A DNA stretch of 64,000 nt, from contig CAWIMV010000001.1 of the NCBI GenBank assembly GCA_963837325.1, positions 1,612,001 to 1,676,000 of the forward strand, read 5' to 3'. How positions within the stretch are numbered: position 1 is the first letter of the stretch; the number at the start of each line of letters is the position of its first letter. The DNA comes from CAVQKZ01 sp963837325. Its GTDB lineage: Bacteria > Actinomycetota > Actinomycetes > Mycobacteriales > Jatrophihabitantaceae. The notes below the pieces were generated by a model, which was not told where the DNA came from, made no database searches, and worked only from the letters and a program-made list of their open reading frames with translations. The position numbers and the translations under genes were made by a program. This document shows, in pieces, positions 33,150 through 42,861 of this stretch.

Positions 33150-34420
33150 GACTGGTAGATCGGCTCGAACATGCCGTTCCAGGTCTTCTCTTCAGCCGCA
33201 TCGAGCACGCGGTAACGGTGCAACTTCTTGAAGTCCGCCTCACTCGGGAAGATCAGTTGGCTGGCCGCGAGCTCCTCCATCGCGGCGCGGTCGTCGCCCT
33301 TGAGGGCGGCCGCGTCCTTCTTGATGAGGGCCTTGGTCGCCGGCACCGGGGTGATGTAGTTGATGTACTCGGCGAGCATGGTGGCGATCTGGGGCTCGTA
33401 CGCGAAGTCGGCGAACGCCATCGCGTCCCACGGATGTTCGGCATGCCTGGGGATGCACATGTTGTCGGTCCAGATGACGCCGCCCTCTTTCGGCACGACG
33501 AACTTCAGGTCGGCGCCGGAAGCATTGGCCTGGAAGATGTCGCCCGACCAGGCCATGGAAAGCCAGAGATCGCCCTTGGACAGCGGATCGACGTAGTCCT
33601 GCTGGTAGTACTTGCGCACCAGCGGCTGCTGCTTCTTGAGCCAGTCCTTGGCCTTCTTCCAGTCCGCCTCGGTGGACGTCTCCGGGTTGACGCCGATCGC
33701 GCACAGCGCGGAGTTCGGGAGATCCTCGGTGTCGCCGAACATGCCGACCTTGCCCTTGAAGGCCGGGTCCAGCAGATCCTGCCAACTGGTGATCTCACGG
33801 CCGGTTCGCTTGGGGTTGTAACCGATGCCGGTGATACCGGACTGCCAGGCCATCGTGTACACGTTGCCGCGGTCGAAGCTCGGGTCGAGCACCAGCGGGC
33901 TCGCGTTGGCGTAGAAGTTCGTCATCCTGGTCTGGTCGAGCGCGCGCAGATAGTCCAGCTCGATGAGCTTGTCGAGGTAGAGCCCGTTGGTGATGACCAT
34001 CAGGTCGTAGCCGACGTCCTGCCCGGCCGAGAGTTGCGGCTGAATCTTGCCGAAGAACGTGTCGTCCTCCTGGATCACTTCGCTGTACTTGACCTTGATG
34101 CCGGTGCGCTTGGTGAACAGGTCGATGGACGGGTGGTCGTTGGCGTTGGCGTCCGTCGCGTCGATGTAGAGCGGCCAATTGGCGAAGCGGAAGCTGCCGC
34201 TCCTCCTCTGCTCCGTCCAGAACTTCTTCACCTCTTGCCGGGCGGCCTGCAGGCTGCCTGACCCGCCCGTCTTCGCGCCGGCGATGCTGCAGGCGCTCAG
34301 TGTCAGCCCGAGCGCCGACAGGCCGCCGAGCTGCAGCGCGCGCCGCCGGGTAAGTCGCGGGCTGGTGAGCCCGCGCAGCAGATCGGCCGGCAGCGACGTG
34401 GGCTGGTCGAGTTCGGTCAT
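33146..34420 (-). CDS. Polyamine ABC transporter substrate-binding lipoprotein (PotD-like)
   Basis: The 424-residue solute receptor is exported by a twin-arginine signal (TRRRALQLGGLSALG) ending in a lipobox LSAC, so it is a Tat-exported lipoprotein. The mature part shows FRFANWPLYIDATD, GIKVKYSEVIQEDDTFFGKI, YDLMVITNGLYLDKL, and a late DNMCIPRHAEHPWDAMAFADF, all PotD-like. I chose the ATG at 34420 (MTELDQPTS) behind GGAGG; an in-frame ATG at 34447 that overlaps the ATPase stop would add nine residues. Confidence 0.92.
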   Translation of the reverse strand: MTELDQPTSLPADLLRGLTSPRLTRRRALQLGGLSALGLTLSACSIAGAKTGGSGSLQAARQEVKKFWTEQRRSGSFRFANWPLYIDATDANANDHPSIDLFTKRTGIKVKYSEVIQEDDTFFGKIQPQLSAGQDVGYDLMVITNGLYLDKLIELDYLRALDQTRMTNFYANASPLVLDPSFDRGNVYTMAWQSGITGIGYNPKRTGREITSWQDLLDPAFKGKVGMFGDTEDLPNSALCAIGVNPETSTEADWKKAKDWLKKQQPLVRKYYQQDYVDPLSKGDLWLSMAWSGDIFQANASGADLKFVVPKEGGVIWTDNMCIPRHAEHPWDAMAFADFAYEPQIATMLAEYINYITPVPATKALIKKDAAALKGDDRAAMEELAASQLIFPSEADFKKLHRYRVLDAAEEKTWNGMFEPIYQS

Positions 34421-34446
34421 CGGTCCTCCGGGGCGTTGGCGAGCCA

Positions 34447-35643
34447 TCACGAGGAGCCGGGTTCTGGTCCGGCGGCCAGCGCGAGTGAGTGTTCCGGGCG
34501 CCAGGACAGCCACACATCCGCGCCGCGCTCGGCGACGTCGCTGGCGTCGGATGCGTTCTGGACGAAGACCGACAACTCGGTGCCATCGCGGATGGCCACG
34601 GCGTACTGCGTGGACGTGCCGAGGTAGACCACCTCGTTGACCCGCCCGCGCACGGCACACCAGCCCGGCCGGGGCTGCTCCTGGCCGATCACGATCTTCT
34701 CGGGGCGCACCGTCAGGTCGAGCGGCTGCCCGGCCACCGCCCCTGCCTCGCTCGCGTCGGACACGACCAGCGTCTCGTCGGGCCCGGTCTCGAGCACCGC
34801 CGACGTGCCGTCCATGGCCCGCACCGTGCCGGTCATCAGGTTGGACGTACCGATGAACCCGGCGACGAAGCGGGTGCGGGGACGTTCGTACACCTCGCGC
34901 GGCGCACCGAGCTGCTCGATCCGGCCGGCGTTCATGACGACCAACCGGTCGGACATCGTCAGCGCCTCGTTCTGGTCGTGCGTCACGAAGACGAACGTGA
35001 TGCCGACCTCGCGCTGGATGCGTTTGAGCTCCAGTTGCATCGCCTGACGCAGCTTGAGATCCAACGCGGCCAGCGGCTCGTCGAGCAGCAACGCCCGCGG
35101 CCGGTTGACCAGCGCCCGGGCCAGCGCGACGCGCTGCTGCTGGCCGCCGGACAGTTCACGCGGACGGCGGTCGGACTTGCCCTCGAGCTGGACGAGTTCG
35201 AGCATCTCGCCGACCCGACGGGTGGTCTCCGCCTTGGCCGTCGACTTGCGCCGCAGGCCGAACGCAACGTTCTCGAAGACTGACATGTGCGGGAACAGCG
35301 CGTAGGACTGGAACACCATGTTGACGTCGCGATGGTTGGGCGAAACCCCGACGACATCCTTGCCGTAGAGCAGGATCTGGCCCTCGGTCGGCTCTTCGAA
35401 CCCGCCGATCATCCGCAGAGTGGTGGTCTTGCCGCAGCCCGACGGTCCGAGGAGAGAGAAGAACTCTCCCGCGCCAATCACCAGATCGACCCGCTCTACC
35501 GCGGCCACGACGCCATGCCGGGAATGGAACTTCTTGGCAATGCCAACCAGTTCGATGGCCGACTCCGACTCCGAGGGTTGGGGCGACGCAGTCGTCGCGG
35601 TCTGCTGGTCAGCGTCCGCGCTGGGCGACTTCACCGCGTCCAT
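34447..35643 (-). CDS. potA: Spermidine/putrescine ABC transporter ATPase (PotA-like)
   Basis: The 398-residue ATPase has Walker A GPSGCGKTT near residue 71, Q-loop FQSYALFPHM, signature LSGGQQQRVALARAL, Walker B LLLDEPLAALD, and the switch His in FVTHDQNEALTMSD. A C-terminal TOBE-type regulatory domain (about 280-398) is present. The start is the ATG at 35643, preceded by GGAGA; the first 30 residues are a Ser/Thr/Gln-rich tail before the ABC domain. First gene of the potABCD-oxidase operon, divergent from the Lrp regulator. Confidence 0.94.
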   Translation of the reverse strand: MDAVKSPSADADQQTATTASPQPSESESAIELVGIAKKFHSRHGVVAAVERVDLVIGAGEFFSLLGPSGCGKTTTLRMIGGFEEPTEGQILLYGKDVVGVSPNHRDVNMVFQSYALFPHMSVFENVAFGLRRKSTAKAETTRRVGEMLELVQLEGKSDRRPRELSGGQQQRVALARALVNRPRALLLDEPLAALDLKLRQAMQLELKRIQREVGITFVFVTHDQNEALTMSDRLVVMNAGRIEQLGAPREVYERPRTRFVAGFIGTSNLMTGTVRAMDGTSAVLETGPDETLVVSDASEAGAVAGQPLDLTVRPEKIVIGQEQPRPGWCAVRGRVNEVVYLGTSTQYAVAIRDGTELSVFVQNASDASDVAERGADVWLSWRPEHSLALAAGPEPGSS

Positions 35644-35779
35644 GGGTCTCCAAACTTCCTGGTCTAGACGAGGCATCCTGACACGCTGTTTGGGACCTGA
35701 CAAGGGATTCCGCAGAAAGTGGCCCGTCTTTCGACGAATTCGCTTGCCAACGATGTTTCGGAAAGGTAGACCTCTACGG

Positions 35780-36247
35780 GTGGCGCGCAACGGATCACGC
35801 GAGTTGGTCGATGACACCTCCAAGGCGATCATCGAGCAACTGCAGGCCGACGGACGCCGTCCGTACTCGACGATCGGCAAGGCTGTCGGGCTGTCGGAGG
35901 CAGCCGTTCGCCAGCGGGTGCAGAAGCTCATCGACACCGGCGTGATGCAAGTCGTGGCCGTCACCGACCCGATGCAGATCGGGTTCGCCCGACAGGCCAT
36001 GGTCGCGATCACGGTCACCGGTGATGTCGAGGCGATCGCCGAGCAACTGGCCAAGATCGACGAGGTCGACTACATCGTCGTCAGCGCCGGTTCGGTCGAC
36101 CTGCTCGTCGAGGTGGTCGTCGAGGACGACGAGCATCTGTTACGCCTGGTCAACGGCCAGATACGAGCGATCGACGGCATCATCCGCACCGAGTCCTTCC
36201 TCTATCTCAAGCTCGTCAAGCAGACCTACAACTGGGGCGCACGATGA
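35780..36247 (+). CDS. Lrp/AsnC-family transcriptional regulator
   Basis: The 155-residue regulator has a helix-turn-helix (DGRRPYSTIGKAVGLSEAAVRQRVQKLIDTGV) and an ACT-like RAM domain (ARQAMVAITVTGDVEAIAEQLAKI, then DYIVVSAGSVDLLVEVV). It lies between the divergent pot operon and the aminotransferase, and its stop overlaps the aminotransferase ATG (ATGA), so it probably controls both arms. Start is uncertain: the GTG at 35780 gives a usual length; an ATG at 35753 would add nine residues. Confidence 0.88.
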   Translation: MARNGSRELVDDTSKAIIEQLQADGRRPYSTIGKAVGLSEAAVRQRVQKLIDTGVMQVVAVTDPMQIGFARQAMVAITVTGDVEAIAEQLAKIDEVDYIVVSAGSVDLLVEVVVEDDEHLLRLVNGQIRAIDGIIRTESFLYLKLVKQTYNWGAR

Positions 36248-37650
36248 CCACGACACCCGTCCGGACCTCCGGAACCGAGCAGACCTTCGACGCCGCCGAT
36301 CTGTCGGCGAAGGCACGCGAACACCTGTGGATGCACTTCACCCGGCAGTCCTCCTACGCCGACGCGCCGGTTCCGACGATCGTCCGCGGCGAGGGCGCGC
36401 GCATCTTCGACGTCAACGGCAAGAGCTATCTGGACGGCCTGGCCGGGCTGTTCGTCGTGCAGGCCGGCCACGGCCGGCTCGAACTTGCGGAGGCGGCCTA
36501 CAAGCAGGCGTCCGAGCTGGCGTTCTTCCCGCTCTGGTCGTACGCGCACCCTCCGGCGATCGCGCTGGCCGACCGGCTGGCCGACTACGCGCCGGGCGAC
36601 TTGAACAAGGTCTTCTTCACCACTGGCGGTGGTGAGGCGGTCGAGACGGCCTGGAAGCTGGCCAAGCAGTACTACAAGCTCGTCGGCAAACCCATGAAAC
36701 ACAAGGTAATCAGCCGCAACATCGCCTACCACGGCACGCCACAGGGTGCGCTCTCGATCACCGGCATCCCGGACGCCAAGAAGTTTTTCGAACCGCTCGT
36801 GCCCGGTGGCCACAAGGTCCACAACACCAACTTCTACCGGGCACCCGAACACGGTGACGACGTCGAGGCGTTCGGCCGCTGGGCCGCCGACCAGATCGAC
36901 CAGGCCATCGAGATGGAAGGCCCGGACACCGTGGCCGCCGTCTTCCTCGAGCCGGTGCAGAACTCTGGCGGCTGCTTCCCGCCGCCACCGGGCTACTTCC
37001 AGCGGGTGCGCGAGATCTGCGACAAGCACGACGTGCTCTTGGTGTCCGACGAGGTCATCTGCGCCTTCGGCCGGCTCGGGACGATGTTCGGCTGCGACAA
37101 ATTCGGCTATGTCCCTGACCTGATCACCTGCGCCAAGGGCCTGACCAGCGGCTACTCCCCCATCGGCGCGTGCATCGTGAGCGATCGCATCGCGGAACCG
37201 TTTTGGAGTGGACAGGACTACTTCCCGCACGGCTACACGTTCGGCGGCCATCCCGTGTCAGCGGCGGTAGCAATGGCCAACCTCGACATCTTCGAGCGGG
37301 AGGGCCTCAACGAGCACGTCCTGCAGAACGAGGGTGCATTCCGCGCCACCCTCGAGAAGCTCAACGATCTGCCCATCGTCGGTGATGTGCGCGGCGACGG
37401 ATACTTCTACGGAATCGAGCTGGTCAAGGACAAGGCGACCAGGGAAACGTTCGACGCCGACGAGTCGGAGCGGCTGCTGCGCGGCTTCCTGTCGAAGGCA
37501 TTGTTCGAGGGCGGCCTGTACTGCCGAGCCGATGATCGCGGCGACCCGGTCGTACAACTCGCGCCGCCGCTCATCGTCGGCCAGTCCGAGTTCGACGAGA
37601 TCGAGCAGATCCTGCGTTCGGTGCTGACGGAGGCGTGGGGCCGCCTGTAA
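36244..37650 (+). CDS. Class III PLP-dependent aminotransferase (putrescine/omega-amino acid type)
   Basis: The 468-residue enzyme of the ornithine/omega-amino acid aminotransferase family shows the cofactor segments FTTGGGEAVETAWKLA and ISRNIAYHGTPQGAL, the Asp of LVSDEVICAFGRLG, and the Schiff-base Lys in TCAKGLTSGYSP near residue 300. Such enzymes use pyruvate to accept the amino group from putrescine, beta-alanine or similar amines. Coupling to an Lrp regulator and divergence from potABCD suggest a polyamine substrate. Confidence 0.92.
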   Translation: MTTTPVRTSGTEQTFDAADLSAKAREHLWMHFTRQSSYADAPVPTIVRGEGARIFDVNGKSYLDGLAGLFVVQAGHGRLELAEAAYKQASELAFFPLWSYAHPPAIALADRLADYAPGDLNKVFFTTGGGEAVETAWKLAKQYYKLVGKPMKHKVISRNIAYHGTPQGALSITGIPDAKKFFEPLVPGGHKVHNTNFYRAPEHGDDVEAFGRWAADQIDQAIEMEGPDTVAAVFLEPVQNSGGCFPPPPGYFQRVREICDKHDVLLVSDEVICAFGRLGTMFGCDKFGYVPDLITCAKGLTSGYSPIGACIVSDRIAEPFWSGQDYFPHGYTFGGHPVSAAVAMANLDIFEREGLNEHVLQNEGAFRATLEKLNDLPIVGDVRGDGYFYGIELVKDKATRETFDADESERLLRGFLSKALFEGGLYCRADDRGDPVVQLAPPLIVGQSEFDEIEQILRSVLTEAWGRL

Positions 37651-37831
37651 CCCGCCGAGGTCCGGCCGTCCGGGTGCCACCATCCCCCGGATTGTCGCCC
37701 TAACACTCTTGAGCAGGTGCAGCCGCTCTGCTGCAGTGGACAACGTGCACCCGACCGCCTCGGCGACTACATCCAACGACGGCCGGCACGCCCGCTCGGA
37801 CTCCCCTGCCGGTGCCGACGCGGGCAACACG

Positions 37832-40234
37832 GTGCCACTGGTGACGATCTGGTTGCGGCTGCAGTTCTCCCGCCGGTGGCGCTCGCTGCTCGTCATCGGG
37901 CTGCTCGTGACCGTCAGCGCCGCCACCGTCTTGACCTCGCTCGCCGGGGCACGTCGGGGCGCCAGTGCGGTTGACCGTCTGCTGGCAGTGACGCGGCCGG
38001 GCACAGCCGTCGTCGTTCCCAACCAACCGCATTTCGACTGGAACGGCGTACGGGCCCTGCCCGAAGTCGCCGCGCTCACCACGTTCCCCGGCTACAGCGG
38101 CCTGACGATCGTGGAAGCGCCGAACAACGACGTGTCGCCACTCGTGCCCGCCGACGTCGATGCGATGCGCACCCTCGAACGACCGGTATTGCTCGCCGGC
38201 AGACTGGCCGATCCGGGCCGCGCGGACGAAGTGGTCGTCACGCCGGCGTTCGTGACCAAGTTCGGCCGCGGAGTCAGTGATGCGCTCACGCTCCAACTCC
38301 CGACCCCGGCCCAGGCCGAGACAGCCATCAAAGCGCAGTCCTCCGCCGCACCGTCCGGGCCGAGGGTCCGGCTGCGGATCGTTGGCGTCGTCCGGTCGCT
38401 GTGGTGGGGCGATGACGTCGGCGGGCCAGGCAGCGTCATCCCGTCGCCTGCTCTGCTCGAACAGTATCGAGCCAATATCCTCGGTACCTCGGACAGCACC
38501 CCGTTCAACGCCCTGGTCCGGCTGCGGCACGGCGCGACTGATCTGCCCAGGTTCCGGGACGATCTGGCTCGGGTCAGTGGCCGGTCGGATCTTGACGTGC
38601 TGGACCGGGGCGACTTCGTCCGGCACGCCCACGACGTCACCCGCTTCGAAAGCGCGTGCCTGTTGACCTTCGGGCTCGCGCTGCTGCTGGCCGCGGCGGT
38701 GATGGTGGGCCAAGCAGTCGGCCGGCACGCGGCGGTCGACGCCGCCGAACTTCGGGCGCTGCGGGCAGTGGGCCTGACCCGCCGGCAGGCCATCGCGCTG
38801 AGCGCAGTGCCGCTTGCGCTCACCGCGCTCCTCGCCACGAGCGCCGGCGTCGGTCTGGCCATCGTGTGCTCGAGGTGGATGCCGTTCGGCGCTGCGGCGC
38901 AGCGTGAACCGAGCCCTGGGGTCGATGCCGACTGGCTCGTCCTCGGAGTCGGGTGGGCGCTCGTGCCCCTCGCAGTCGCGGGGACGGCAGCGTTCAGCGC
39001 GTCGCGCGGACTCGGCCCGGGCCGAGGGTTTGGTTCGGCGCGACGTTCGGCGGTGGGCAACGCGGTGGCCACGATCGGTATGCCGGTGCAAGTGGAGTTG
39101 GGCACCCGATTCGCACTCGAGCCGGGCGTTGGCCCCCGCGTGACTCCGGTCCGGCCGGCGCTGCTCGGGTCCATCGCCGGCGTCTTCGGTGTCCTGGCCG
39201 CGTTCACCTTCTCCGCAGGGGTGTCCGACGCGGCGACGCACCCGGAGCGGTTCGGCCGCAGCTACCAGCTGGAAGCCGTGTTCGGATTCGGGGGCCAGGA
39301 CTTCTCACCGGTCAAGCCGGCCCTTGCCGCGATTGCAGCCGACCGCGACGTGATCGGCGTCAACAACCTTCGGGTGGGCGCAGCCACGGCGGGTGCGAAG
39401 ACGCTTGTGATCAACAGTTACGACCCGGTCGGGACGCCGGTGCCGATCGTGCTCACCGACGGCACTGTTCCCACCGCCGACGACGATGTCGTGCTGGCTC
39501 CCACCACGGCCCGTGAGCTCGGGGTCGTGCTGGGATCGTCGCTGCCCATGACCGGCGACCGGGGCACTCGGCGGCTGCACGTCGTCGGCATCGGTTACGG
39601 GGTGCAGAGCTCGACGTCCAGTTATGACAGCGGGGCTTGGCTCACCGCCAGCGCGTACGACCGCATCTTCGGTGGGTTCAAGGAACACGGCGGGCTGATC
39701 GCGGTACGGCCGGGAGTCGATCCGGCCGAGTTGATCCCCCGCTTGCAGCAGGAGAGCGGGCAAGCCCAGCACCGGCAGGGACCATTGATCATCCCGGCCT
39801 TCGTGCCAGTGCAGGCCCGTGAGATCGACGATGTCCGCGTAATGCCACTCGTGCTCGGCGGCTTGCTCATCCTCATCGCCCTGCTGGCTGTCGGCCAGAC
39901 GCTGCTGGTCACCCTGCGCTGGCGTACGCGCGACATCGCGATCCTGCGCGCCCTGGGGATGACGCCGCGGCAGTCGCGGGGGGTGCTCATCACGCAATCG
40001 CTGCTCTACGGACTGACCGGACTGCTCGTAGGCGCCCCGCTCGGGTTCCTGTTGGGACGAGCATTGTGGCGGGTCGCGGCCGGCATCATGCCGCTTCGCT
40101 ACCAGCCGCCGCTCGCGATGTGGGCGGTCGGGCTCATCGTGCCCGCTGTCCTGCTGGCTGCTCTGGCGCTCAGTAGCGCACCCGCCCGCCGCGCCGCGCG
40201 GCTGCCCGTCGCCGACGTCCTGCGGGCAGAATGA
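37832..40234 (+). CDS. FtsX-like ABC-type permease (MacB/LolC-type)
   Basis: This is a large membrane protein of about 800 residues with an N-terminal helix (SLLVIGLLVTVSAATVLTSLAGARRG), an extracellular domain, three or four central helices, a second extracellular domain, and three C-terminal helices (MPLVLGGLLILIALLAVGQTLL in outline) with the FtsX loop RDIAILRALGMTPRQSRGVL. This two-repeat layout is typical of actinobacterial FtsX-family permeases. No ATPase gene is adjacent, so the partner must be elsewhere. The start is uncertain: GTGs at 37832 and 37841 precede the first helix, and the frame is open back to a TTG at 37709. Confidence 0.82.
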   Translation: MPLVTIWLRLQFSRRWRSLLVIGLLVTVSAATVLTSLAGARRGASAVDRLLAVTRPGTAVVVPNQPHFDWNGVRALPEVAALTTFPGYSGLTIVEAPNNDVSPLVPADVDAMRTLERPVLLAGRLADPGRADEVVVTPAFVTKFGRGVSDALTLQLPTPAQAETAIKAQSSAAPSGPRVRLRIVGVVRSLWWGDDVGGPGSVIPSPALLEQYRANILGTSDSTPFNALVRLRHGATDLPRFRDDLARVSGRSDLDVLDRGDFVRHAHDVTRFESACLLTFGLALLLAAAVMVGQAVGRHAAVDAAELRALRAVGLTRRQAIALSAVPLALTALLATSAGVGLAIVCSRWMPFGAAAQREPSPGVDADWLVLGVGWALVPLAVAGTAAFSASRGLGPGRGFGSARRSAVGNAVATIGMPVQVELGTRFALEPGVGPRVTPVRPALLGSIAGVFGVLAAFTFSAGVSDAATHPERFGRSYQLEAVFGFGGQDFSPVKPALAAIAADRDVIGVNNLRVGAATAGAKTLVINSYDPVGTPVPIVLTDGTVPTADDDVVLAPTTARELGVVLGSSLPMTGDRGTRRLHVVGIGYGVQSSTSSYDSGAWLTASAYDRIFGGFKEHGGLIAVRPGVDPAELIPRLQQESGQAQHRQGPLIIPAFVPVQAREIDDVRVMPLVLGGLLILIALLAVGQTLLVTLRWRTRDIAILRALGMTPRQSRGVLITQSLLYGLTGLLVGAPLGFLLGRALWRVAAGIMPLRYQPPLAMWAVGLIVPAVLLAALALSSAPARRAARLPVADVLRAE

Positions 40235-40256
40235 CTCCCCCTCTAGGGTGGCAAGC

Positions 40257-41108
40257 GTGGCCACCGAACTCGCCGGCCGAGCACATCGCGCGACCGAGTC
40301 GCTGCATTCGCTCGTCTACTTCTGCCCGGAGGCCGAGCAGACCTACGTCGCGCTCGGGCTCCGGCCGGGACGGATGGGCTACTTCGCCAGCCGCGCGGCG
40401 CCGATGGGTGCGGCGTCGGCCGGAGTCGTCACGGCCACGTTCTACAACTTCAATCCCGAGACCGTCGCGCGGGTCATTCCGCGCGCCTGGACGCTCGCAT
40501 CGCCGGGCGACATCATCGTGGCGCGGTTCACCGTTGCCGACCTGGCCATGCGCCGACTGCTCGGCGACGCGCTGGGCTCGCCTGAGGTCGCCGAAGCCGG
40601 CGAACTGGCCCGCGCGGCCGCCACTGGCTTGGCGCCGGAGGCTCGCCCGCTGTACGCGGGGCATGCCGAACTGGCCTGGCCGGACGAGCCGCACCTCGTG
40701 CTGTGGCGTGCCGCGACCTTGCTGCGTGAGTACCGCGGTGACGGGCACCTGATGGCGCTGCAGGCCGCCGGCCTGTCCGGCATCGAATCGATCGTGACGC
40801 ACACCGCGACCGGTCGCGGGTTCCTCGAGCCGATGGCCAAGCTGCTCAGGGGCTGGTCCGACGACCAATGGGGTGCAGCGGTCGACGGGCTGCGCGAGCG
40901 CGGCCTGATGGACGCCGAAGGGCTGACGACCGAGGGAATCGCGCTGCGGGACGACATCGAGGCCGAGACCGACCGCCTCGACGCCGCGCCGTGGGAGCGC
41001 CTCGGGCCGGAGCGGACGCAGCGGCTCATCGAACTCGGCAAGGCACTGACGCGCGTCGTCGTCGGCAACGGCGCCTTTCCGGCCGACGTCTTCGCCGGCC
41101 GCGGGTGA
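40257..41108 (+). CDS. SCO6745-like actinobacterial protein
   Basis: The 283-residue mostly helical protein begins VATELAGRAHRATESLHSLVYFCPEAEQTYVALGL and contains YFASRAAPMGAASAGVVTATFYNFNPETVARVIPRAW and a C-terminal winged-helix-like part (LRERGLMDAEGLTTEGIALRDDIEAETDRLDAAPW). It matches a widespread actinobacterial family of unknown role. I chose the GTG at 40257, 8 bases after AGGG; an in-frame GTG lies at 40248. Confidence 0.78.
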   Translation: MATELAGRAHRATESLHSLVYFCPEAEQTYVALGLRPGRMGYFASRAAPMGAASAGVVTATFYNFNPETVARVIPRAWTLASPGDIIVARFTVADLAMRRLLGDALGSPEVAEAGELARAAATGLAPEARPLYAGHAELAWPDEPHLVLWRAATLLREYRGDGHLMALQAAGLSGIESIVTHTATGRGFLEPMAKLLRGWSDDQWGAAVDGLRERGLMDAEGLTTEGIALRDDIEAETDRLDAAPWERLGPERTQRLIELGKALTRVVVGNGAFPADVFAGRG

Positions 41109-41117
41109 GGCGGTCGG

Positions 41118-41630
41118 TCAGTGGGTCAGGCCGGCCCGAACATGTTCGAAGATCAAATTCGTCTCGGTGAGCGCGACGTCGGGGTTTCCGCTCAAGTTGA
41201 CGACGACGAAATCCCGGAGGTTCTCGGTACCGGTGGCGGCGATGTGCACCAGGAAGTCATCGGTGCCGCCGAGAAAGAACACGTTGAGCACTTCGGGCAG
41301 CGCAGCGACCTTGGCCACGAACTCGGTGATGTGGCCACGCGCGTGCGACTGCAGGCGCACGGCGATCATCGCCTGGAGCGGGCGGCCGAACGCGGCGGGA
41401 TCGACGTCAGCGTGGTATCCCCTGATCACGCCGCTCTCGCGCAGTGCCCGCACCCGGCCCAGACAGGTCGACGGGGCGATGCCGACGAGATCGGCGAGAG
41501 CGTTGTTGGCGATCCGGGCATCGACGGCGAGATGGGTGAGGATACGGCGGTCCACGTCGTCCAGATCGGGGCGAACATTCTTCGACGCAGGCCCAGCCGC
41601 TAGCGCTGACTCCGAACTACTAACTGCCAT
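41118..41630 (-). CDS. Lrp/AsnC-family regulator, likely of alanine dehydrogenase
   Basis: The 170-residue regulator has an HTH domain (DDVDRRILTHLAVDARIANNALADLVGIAPSTCLGRVRAL) and a RAM ligand domain with GGTDDFLVHIAATG. It is divergent from ald across 105 bp that is markedly AT-rich (TAGCGAATTATCTGCGATAG near 41641), the usual arrangement of an AldR-type activator and its target. Confidence 0.9.
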   Translation of the reverse strand: MAVSSSESALAAGPASKNVRPDLDDVDRRILTHLAVDARIANNALADLVGIAPSTCLGRVRALRESGVIRGYHADVDPAAFGRPLQAMIAVRLQSHARGHITEFVAKVAALPEVLNVFFLGGTDDFLVHIAATGTENLRDFVVVNLSGNPDVALTETNLIFEHVRAGLTH

Positions 41631-41735
41631 GGTGGCAATCTAGCGAATTATCTGCGATAGCATGGTGCTACGCGACCCAATCCTTCATTATCATCGGCAA
41701 ACTCGTTCGCTCCCCAAGGCTGTGGAGGCACGTTC

Positions 41736-42851
41736 ATGAAGGTCGGAATCCCCCGCGAAGTCAAGAACCACGAGTACCGCGTGGCGATCACACCGTCGGG
41801 GGTGCACGAACTCGTCCGGCACGGTCACGACGTGTTCATCGAACACGACGCCGGCGTCGGCTCGTCCATCCCGAACGCCGATTTCGTCACCGCGGGTGCC
41901 CAAATCCTCGACACCGCCGACGAGGTATGGGGCATCGCCGACATGGTGCTCAAGGTCAAGGAGCCCGTCGCCGCCGAGTACCACCGCATGCGCAAGGACC
42001 AGGTGCTGTTCACCTACCTGCACCTGGCTGCCGACAAGGCCTGCACCGACGCACTGTTGACTGCCGGCACGACCGGCATCGCCTACGAGACGGTGCAGCT
42101 CCCCGACGGGTCGCTGCCGCTGCTCGCCCCCATGTCGGAGGTCGCGGGGCGGCTTGCCCCCCAGGTCGGTTCCTATCACCTCATGCGCCAGGGCGGCGGT
42201 CGCGGGACGCTGATGGGCGGCGTCCCGGGCGTGTACGCCGCGAAGGTCGTGGTGATCGGCGCCGGCGTCTCCGGCCAGAACGCTGCGGCAATCGCACTGG
42301 GCATGCAGGCTGAGGTGTTGCTGCTCGATCGCAACGTCACCCGGCTACGCCAGATGGACGCGATCTATCAGGGCCACTGCCAGACCGTCACGTCCAACAC
42401 CTACGAGATCGAGCGTGCGGTGCTCGACGCCGACCTCGTGATCGGCGCCGTGCTGGTACCCGGCGCCAAAGCGCCGACGTTGATCAGCAACGAACTGGTG
42501 TCGCGGATGAAGCCAGGGTCGGTGCTCGTCGACATCTCGATCGACCAGGGCGGTTGTTTCGAGGACTCCCGGCCGACAACCCACGCCGACCCGACGTACC
42601 TCGTGCACGACTCGGTCTTCTACTGCGTCGCGAACATGCCGGGGGCCGTGCCACACACCTCGACCTATGCGCTGACCAACGTGACGCTGCCCTATGCGGT
42701 CGAACTGGCCAATCGAGGTTGGCGCGACGCGCTGCGCGCGGACCCGTCCCTGGCGCTCGGGCTCAACACGCACGAGGGCTCGCTCACCAACGCTCCGGTC
42801 ACCGAGGCTCACGGGCTGCCGTTCGTGCCGCTCGACGACGTGCTGGGGTGA
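41736..42851 (+). CDS. ald: Alanine dehydrogenase
   Basis: Ald catalyses NAD-dependent reversible deamination of L-alanine to pyruvate and ammonia. The 371-residue protein has the family start MKVGIPREVKNHEYRVAITPSGVHEL, the catalytic Lys/His region MVLKVKEPVAAEYH and FTYLHLAAD, the NAD-binding GAGVSGQNAAAIALGMQAEV, and the active-site segment DISIDQGGCFE. The gene is followed 10 bp later by an FAD oxidoreductase, consistent with an amine nitrogen recovery operon. Confidence 0.96.
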   Translation: MKVGIPREVKNHEYRVAITPSGVHELVRHGHDVFIEHDAGVGSSIPNADFVTAGAQILDTADEVWGIADMVLKVKEPVAAEYHRMRKDQVLFTYLHLAADKACTDALLTAGTTGIAYETVQLPDGSLPLLAPMSEVAGRLAPQVGSYHLMRQGGGRGTLMGGVPGVYAAKVVVIGAGVSGQNAAAIALGMQAEVLLLDRNVTRLRQMDAIYQGHCQTVTSNTYEIERAVLDADLVIGAVLVPGAKAPTLISNELVSRMKPGSVLVDISIDQGGCFEDSRPTTHADPTYLVHDSVFYCVANMPGAVPHTSTYALTNVTLPYAVELANRGWRDALRADPSLALGLNTHEGSLTNAPVTEAHGLPFVPLDDVLG

Positions 42852-42861
42852 GTCAGCCGGG

